Assembly (NCBI GenBank): GCA_015068025.1
Contig: SVLH01000003.1
Location: 27,018 to 91,017, forward strand
Direction: 5' to 3'
DNA from: Oscillospiraceae bacterium
Lineage (GTDB): Bacteria; Bacillota; Clostridia; Oscillospirales; Oscillospiraceae
Length of the DNA stretch: 64,000 bases
In this document: in pieces, positions 61,178 to 64,000 of the stretch
Position numbering within the stretch: position 1 is the stretch's first letter
How the letters are laid out: the number at the start of each line of letters is the position of its first letter
The notes under the pieces: model-generated
The model's input: the letters and a program-made list of their open reading frames with translations, nothing else
Databases searched by the model: none
What the model was told of the DNA's origin: nothing
Made by a program: the position numbers and the translations under genes

Positions 61178-61927
61178 ATGAAAGGACAGTGTATCGCCGT
61201 GGTGTCCGGCAAGGGCGGCACGGGCAAAACCTCCTTTACCGCAGGCGTAAGCGCCGCTCTGGCGCGCAGCGGCAAGCGGGTTTTGTGCATTGACTGTGAT
61301 GTGGGGCTCCGAAATCTGGATCTGGCGCTGGGTCTTTCTGACCGGGCGCTGATGGATTTCTCCGACGTGGCGCAGGACCGCTGCCCGCTGGACGCCGCCG
61401 TGGTGGAGCAGCCGCTCCTGCCCGGATTGTTCCTGCTGACGGCACCCGTCCGCATGCGGGGACAGCCCGTTACCGAAACACAGATGGCCGCGCTGCTGGA
61501 CGCAGTGCGCGCGCAGTTTGACTATTGCCTGCTGGATGCCCCCGCCGGTCTGGGTCTGGGCTTCCGTCTGGCCACCTGCGCGGCAGACCGGGTGGTGGTG
61601 GTCACCACCTCCGATGCCTCCTCCCTCCGTGACGCCCAGCACACCGTCACGGAGCTGCACCGCTTTGCCAGCGGGACGCTGCATCTGGTGGTGAACCGCG
61701 TGCGCAAGAAGCTGCTGCGCAGCATGCACGCCACCATCGACGATGCCATCGATAAAGCCGGTCTGCCCCTGATCGGCGTCGTTCCCGAAGACGACGCCCT
61801 CCCCCTGAGTCTCAACCGCGGCCTGCCCCTGCTGCTGACCGACAGCCAGAGCAGCGCGGCGCTGGCCTACCGCAACATCGCTGCACGTATCCAGGGCGGC
61901 AGAGTTCCTCTGCTGCGTATCAAATGA
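61178..61927 (+). CDS. MinD-like septum-site ATPase
   Basis: 249 residues. Deviant Walker A SGKGGTGKTS, DCDVGLRNLDLALGL (MinD-specific switch region) and CLLDAPAGLGLGF identify a MinD/FlhG-type ATPase; the GLRNLD signature favours MinD. The C-terminus RIQGGRVPLLRIK is short and only weakly amphipathic compared with the usual MinD membrane anchor. minC and minE are not adjacent; mgsA follows 20 bp on, as in Clostridial mre-min clusters. AAAGGAG precedes the ATG. Confidence 0.88.
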   Translation: MKGQCIAVVSGKGGTGKTSFTAGVSAALARSGKRVLCIDCDVGLRNLDLALGLSDRALMDFSDVAQDRCPLDAAVVEQPLLPGLFLLTAPVRMRGQPVTETQMAALLDAVRAQFDYCLLDAPAGLGLGFRLATCAADRVVVVTTSDASSLRDAQHTVTELHRFASGTLHLVVNRVRKKLLRSMHATIDDAIDKAGLPLIGVVPEDDALPLSLNRGLPLLLTDSQSSAALAYRNIAARIQGGRVPLLRIK

Positions 61928-61947
61928 AAGAAAGGAGCGGATCTTCC

Positions 61948-62361
61948 ATGAATATCGCGCTGATGTCCCACGACAACAAAAAAGAGCTGATGGTCCAGTT
62001 CTGCACCGCATATGCCGGCATCCTCTCTCAGCACCATATTTATGCCACCAACACCACCGGCCACATGGTTGCCGAGGCCACCGGCCTGAATGTTCACTGC
62101 TTCCTGTCCTATACCCACGGCGGAAGCCAGCAAATCGGCGCGCGCATCGCCTACAATGAGTTTGATCTGGTCCTGTTCTTCAACGACCCCACCGTAGAAA
62201 ACCTGGCGGACGACGTTTCCTACATCTCCCACCTGTGCGACCAGAACAACATCCCCTTCGCCAGCAACATCGCCACGGCGGAAATGCTGGTGCTGGGTCT
62301 TGCCCGGGGCGATTTGGACTGGCGCTGCATCGTAAACCCCTCCAACCGACCCATCGCTTGA
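61948..62361 (+). CDS. Methylglyoxal-synthase-like protein (MgsA fold), catalytic Asp replaced
   Basis: 137 residues from the ATG at 61948 (AAAGGAG upstream). The MgsA landmarks are present: ALMSHDNKKELM, YATNTTGHMVAEATGL (phosphate pocket) and DLVLFFNDP. The normal GGDQQ block, whose Asp is the catalytic base (Asp71 in E. coli), reads GGSQQ here, while Asp80 and Asp89 match Asp91 and Asp101. Conversion of dihydroxyacetone phosphate to methylglyoxal is therefore doubtful. Placed at the end of the mre-min cluster as in other Clostridia. Confidence 0.85.
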   Translation: MNIALMSHDNKKELMVQFCTAYAGILSQHHIYATNTTGHMVAEATGLNVHCFLSYTHGGSQQIGARIAYNEFDLVLFFNDPTVENLADDVSYISHLCDQNNIPFASNIATAEMLVLGLARGDLDWRCIVNPSNRPIA

Positions 62362-62386
62362 CTTTTTCTTAAAAATTGTATACAAT
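62358..62386 (+). promoter_or_regulatory. Promoter of the hisS T-box transcript
   Basis: TTGACT (62358-62363), 17 bp, TACAAT (62381-62386); the -35 box overlaps the mgsA stop codon. Confidence 0.75.
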
Positions 62387-62392
62387 CATCAA

Positions 62393-62622
62393 ACCGTACT
62401 GATGCCGCAGCAGTAATCCGGATCTCGATCCACAGAGAGGAACACATTGCTGAAAGTGTTCCGTTCGCCCCGGACGAAGGACAGCGGCGGAGCGGGGGCG
62501 GAAACGTCCACGGCACCCTCCCCGTAACAGGAGGCCAAAGGGGACTTTTGTCCCGAATTTGGGTGGCACCACGAAGCAGTCATGCTCTCGTCCCAAAACG
62601 TTGGGATGAGAGCATGTTTTTT
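62393..62622 (+). promoter_or_regulatory. T-box leader upstream of hisS, apparent Asp specifier
   Basis: Compact Stem I with base GCCGC/GCGGC, AGAGAGG bulge and GGAACAC/GTGTTCC distal hairpin. The specifier region GACGAAGGACAGC aligns with the Ile leader as GAA-N-codon-A, which gives codon GAC (62480-62482), aspartate. T-box GGGTGGCACCACGAAG at 62561-62576, terminator stem CATGCTCTCGTCCC (62581-62616) and a T run. A hisS-aspS operon extending past the window would explain it. Confidence 0.85.
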
Positions 62623-62663
62623 ATATGTGATCTAAACTTTTACGATAGAAGGAGACTGTTACC

Positions 62664-64000
62664 ATGGCAAAAATGACCCCCCGGACGCTGTCCGGCTTCA
62701 TGGAGCTTTTGCCCGCACCCCAGCAGCAGATGGAGCGCATCATGGAGATCCTGCGCCGCACCTATTCTCTCTACGGCTTCACTCCGCTGGACACCCCCGT
62801 TATCGAATCCAGCGACGTGCTGCTGGCCAAGGCCGGCGGCGAAACCGAAAAGCAGATCTACCGCTTCACCAAGGGCGACAGCGACCTGAGCCTGCGCTTT
62901 GACCTGACCGTACCTCTGGCCAAGTATGTGGCTCTGCACTACAACGACCTCTCTTTCCCCTTCCGCCGCTACCAGATCGGCAAGGTCTACCGCGGCGAGC
63001 GCGCCCAGCGCGGCCGTTTCCGCGAATTCTATCAGGCCGACATCGACATCATCGGCGACGGCAAGCTGGACATCACCAACGAAGCGGAAATTCCCGCCAT
63101 CATCTACAAGACCTTCTCCACGCTGGGCCTGAAGCGTTTCCAGATCCGGGTCAACAACCGCAAGATCCTCAACGGCTTCTATGCCATGCTGGGCCTGACG
63201 GAAAAGAGCGGCGACATCATGCGCACCGTGGACAAGCTGGACAAGATCGGCGCCGAGAAGGTGAAAGCCATCCTCATGGGCGAGGAGATCGCCCTGAATG
63301 AGGCCGATGCCGACGAGATTTTGAAGTTCATCGCCATCACCGGCAGCAACGAGGAAGTTCTCGCCGCGCTGGAAGGCTATCGCGGCCGCAACGAGATCTT
63401 TGATGCCGGCCTGGCCGAGCTGAACGCCGTGGTGAAGTACCTCTCCGCCTTCGGCATCCCCGCGGAAAACTTCGCCGTGGATCTGACCATTGCCCGCGGT
63501 CTGGACTATTACACCGGTACCGTCTACGAAACCACCCTGCTGGATCATCCCGAGATCGGCTCCGTCTGCTCCGGCGGCCGCTACGACAATCTGGCCGAGT
63601 TCTATACCGACAAGCAGCTGCCCGGCGTGGGCATCTCCATCGGCCTGACCCGCCTGTTCTACGTGCTGGGCGAGCAGAACCTGCTCAACCCCGAACTGCC
63701 CACTGCCCCTGCCGACGTGCTGGTGCTGCCCATGACGGACGATCTCTCCCCTGCCATCTCCATGGCCACGCTGCTGCGTGAAAACGGCATCCGCACCCAG
63801 CTCTACACCGAGCAGAAGAAGTTCAAGGCCAAGATGACCTACGCCAATAACCTCGCCATCCCCTACGTGGTGTTCCTGGGCGAGGACGAGATCAACGCCG
63901 GCGTGGTGGCCTGCAAGGACATGAAAACCGGCGAGCAGACCAAGCTGGAGCCCGCCGCCACCGTCTACCGCATCAAAGCAGGCCTCGCCGAGCTGGACAA
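62664..64000 (+). CDS. hisS: Histidyl-tRNA synthetase, truncated by window end
   Basis: 445 residues visible, the C-terminus beyond the edge. AGAAGGAG precedes the ATG at 62664. Class II motif 2 FRRYQIGKVYRGERAQRGRFREFYQADID, histidine-binding blocks LDYYTGTVYE (HisA) and SGGRYDNL, and the start of the anticodon-binding domain (DVLVLPM...). It charges tRNA-His. The T-box leader upstream points to control by uncharged tRNA, and aspS is expected next. Confidence 0.98.
   Translation, partial: MAKMTPRTLSGFMELLPAPQQQMERIMEILRRTYSLYGFTPLDTPVIESSDVLLAKAGGETEKQIYRFTKGDSDLSLRFDLTVPLAKYVALHYNDLSFPFRRYQIGKVYRGERAQRGRFREFYQADIDIIGDGKLDITNEAEIPAIIYKTFSTLGLKRFQIRVNNRKILNGFYAMLGLTEKSGDIMRTVDKLDKIGAEKVKAILMGEEIALNEADADEILKFIAITGSNEEVLAALEGYRGRNEIFDAGLAELNAVVKYLSAFGIPAENFAVDLTIARGLDYYTGTVYETTLLDHPEIGSVCSGGRYDNLAEFYTDKQLPGVGISIGLTRLFYVLGEQNLLNPELPTAPADVLVLPMTDDLSPAISMATLLRENGIRTQLYTEQKKFKAKMTYANNLAIPYVVFLGEDEINAGVVACKDMKTGEQTKLEPAATVYRIKAGLAELD

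Overview
The window looks like chromosomal DNA from a GC-rich, low-G+C-phylum Firmicute, most likely a gut Oscillospiraceae-type Clostridium relative. The reasons are the Firmicutes-only regulatory style (two T-box leaders, YtrA-type GntR, XRE repressors), the SepF/DivIVA/ZapA/Noc/Soj-Spo0J cell-division and segregation set, perfect parS sites of the Bacillus type, DnaD/DnaI-type primosome genes, and GC-rich codon use with many antisense shadow ORFs. No rRNA, tRNA, CRISPR, transposase or prophage was seen; almost all of the window is core genome with small accessory inserts.

Left part, read mostly on the minus strand. 1-3863 is an apparent operon XRE regulator, MBOAT O-acyltransferase, SGNH partner and lepA (cut by the window edge). 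4011-4892 is a HAD hydrolase. 4943-15975 is a tightly packed eleven-gene run transcribed from mutS downwards: mutS, CPBP protease, AEC permease, mutL, DUF6440, miaA, hfq, HlyD-like adaptor, yggS/ylmE, sepF, divIVA, ending in a terminator. 16152-16683 is a divergent XRE/small-gene pair with twin operators; miaB follows. 18108-18627 has no long gene but holds two back-to-back promoters, each ending in an intrinsic terminator. 18628-26453 carries ycxB-like, rluD, lspA, an acyltransferase, an ECF S component, ileS with an isoleucine T-box and an AT-rich DUF2726 gene inserted between T-box and ileS, and a 56-aa gene. 26551-30882 is an operon of two overlooked membrane microproteins, GntR, ABC ATPase, ABC permease and an amidase.

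Right part, mostly plus strand: rpsO-pnp; a second XRE/small-gene divergent pair followed by a copy of the same GC-rich palindromic repeat found next to the first pair; mnmE; DUF1836-degV; prmA; a Noc-like ParB; a VanW protein; a frameshifted lipoprotein gene; a TVP38 protein; dnaI/dnaD-like genes (minus); zapA-U32 peptidase; a TPR protein; dut-maf-mreC-mreD-pbp2 (elongasome); a GH13 glucosidase; parA-parB-coiled coil flanked by two parS sites; serS; mscL-rsmG; minD-mgsA; and hisS behind a T-box whose apparent specifier is an aspartate codon. The segregation, Noc, MnmE and RsmG genes suggest proximity to oriC, although mnmG and dnaA are not present here.

The main points for follow-up are the stop/Shine-Dalgarno-fused microproteins of the GntR operon, the two XRE modules that share a repeat, the promoter-plus-terminator transcripts at 18.2-18.6 kb, the DUF2726 gene captured under ileS T-box control, the Asp-type T-box before hisS, and an MgsA homologue lacking the catalytic aspartate.
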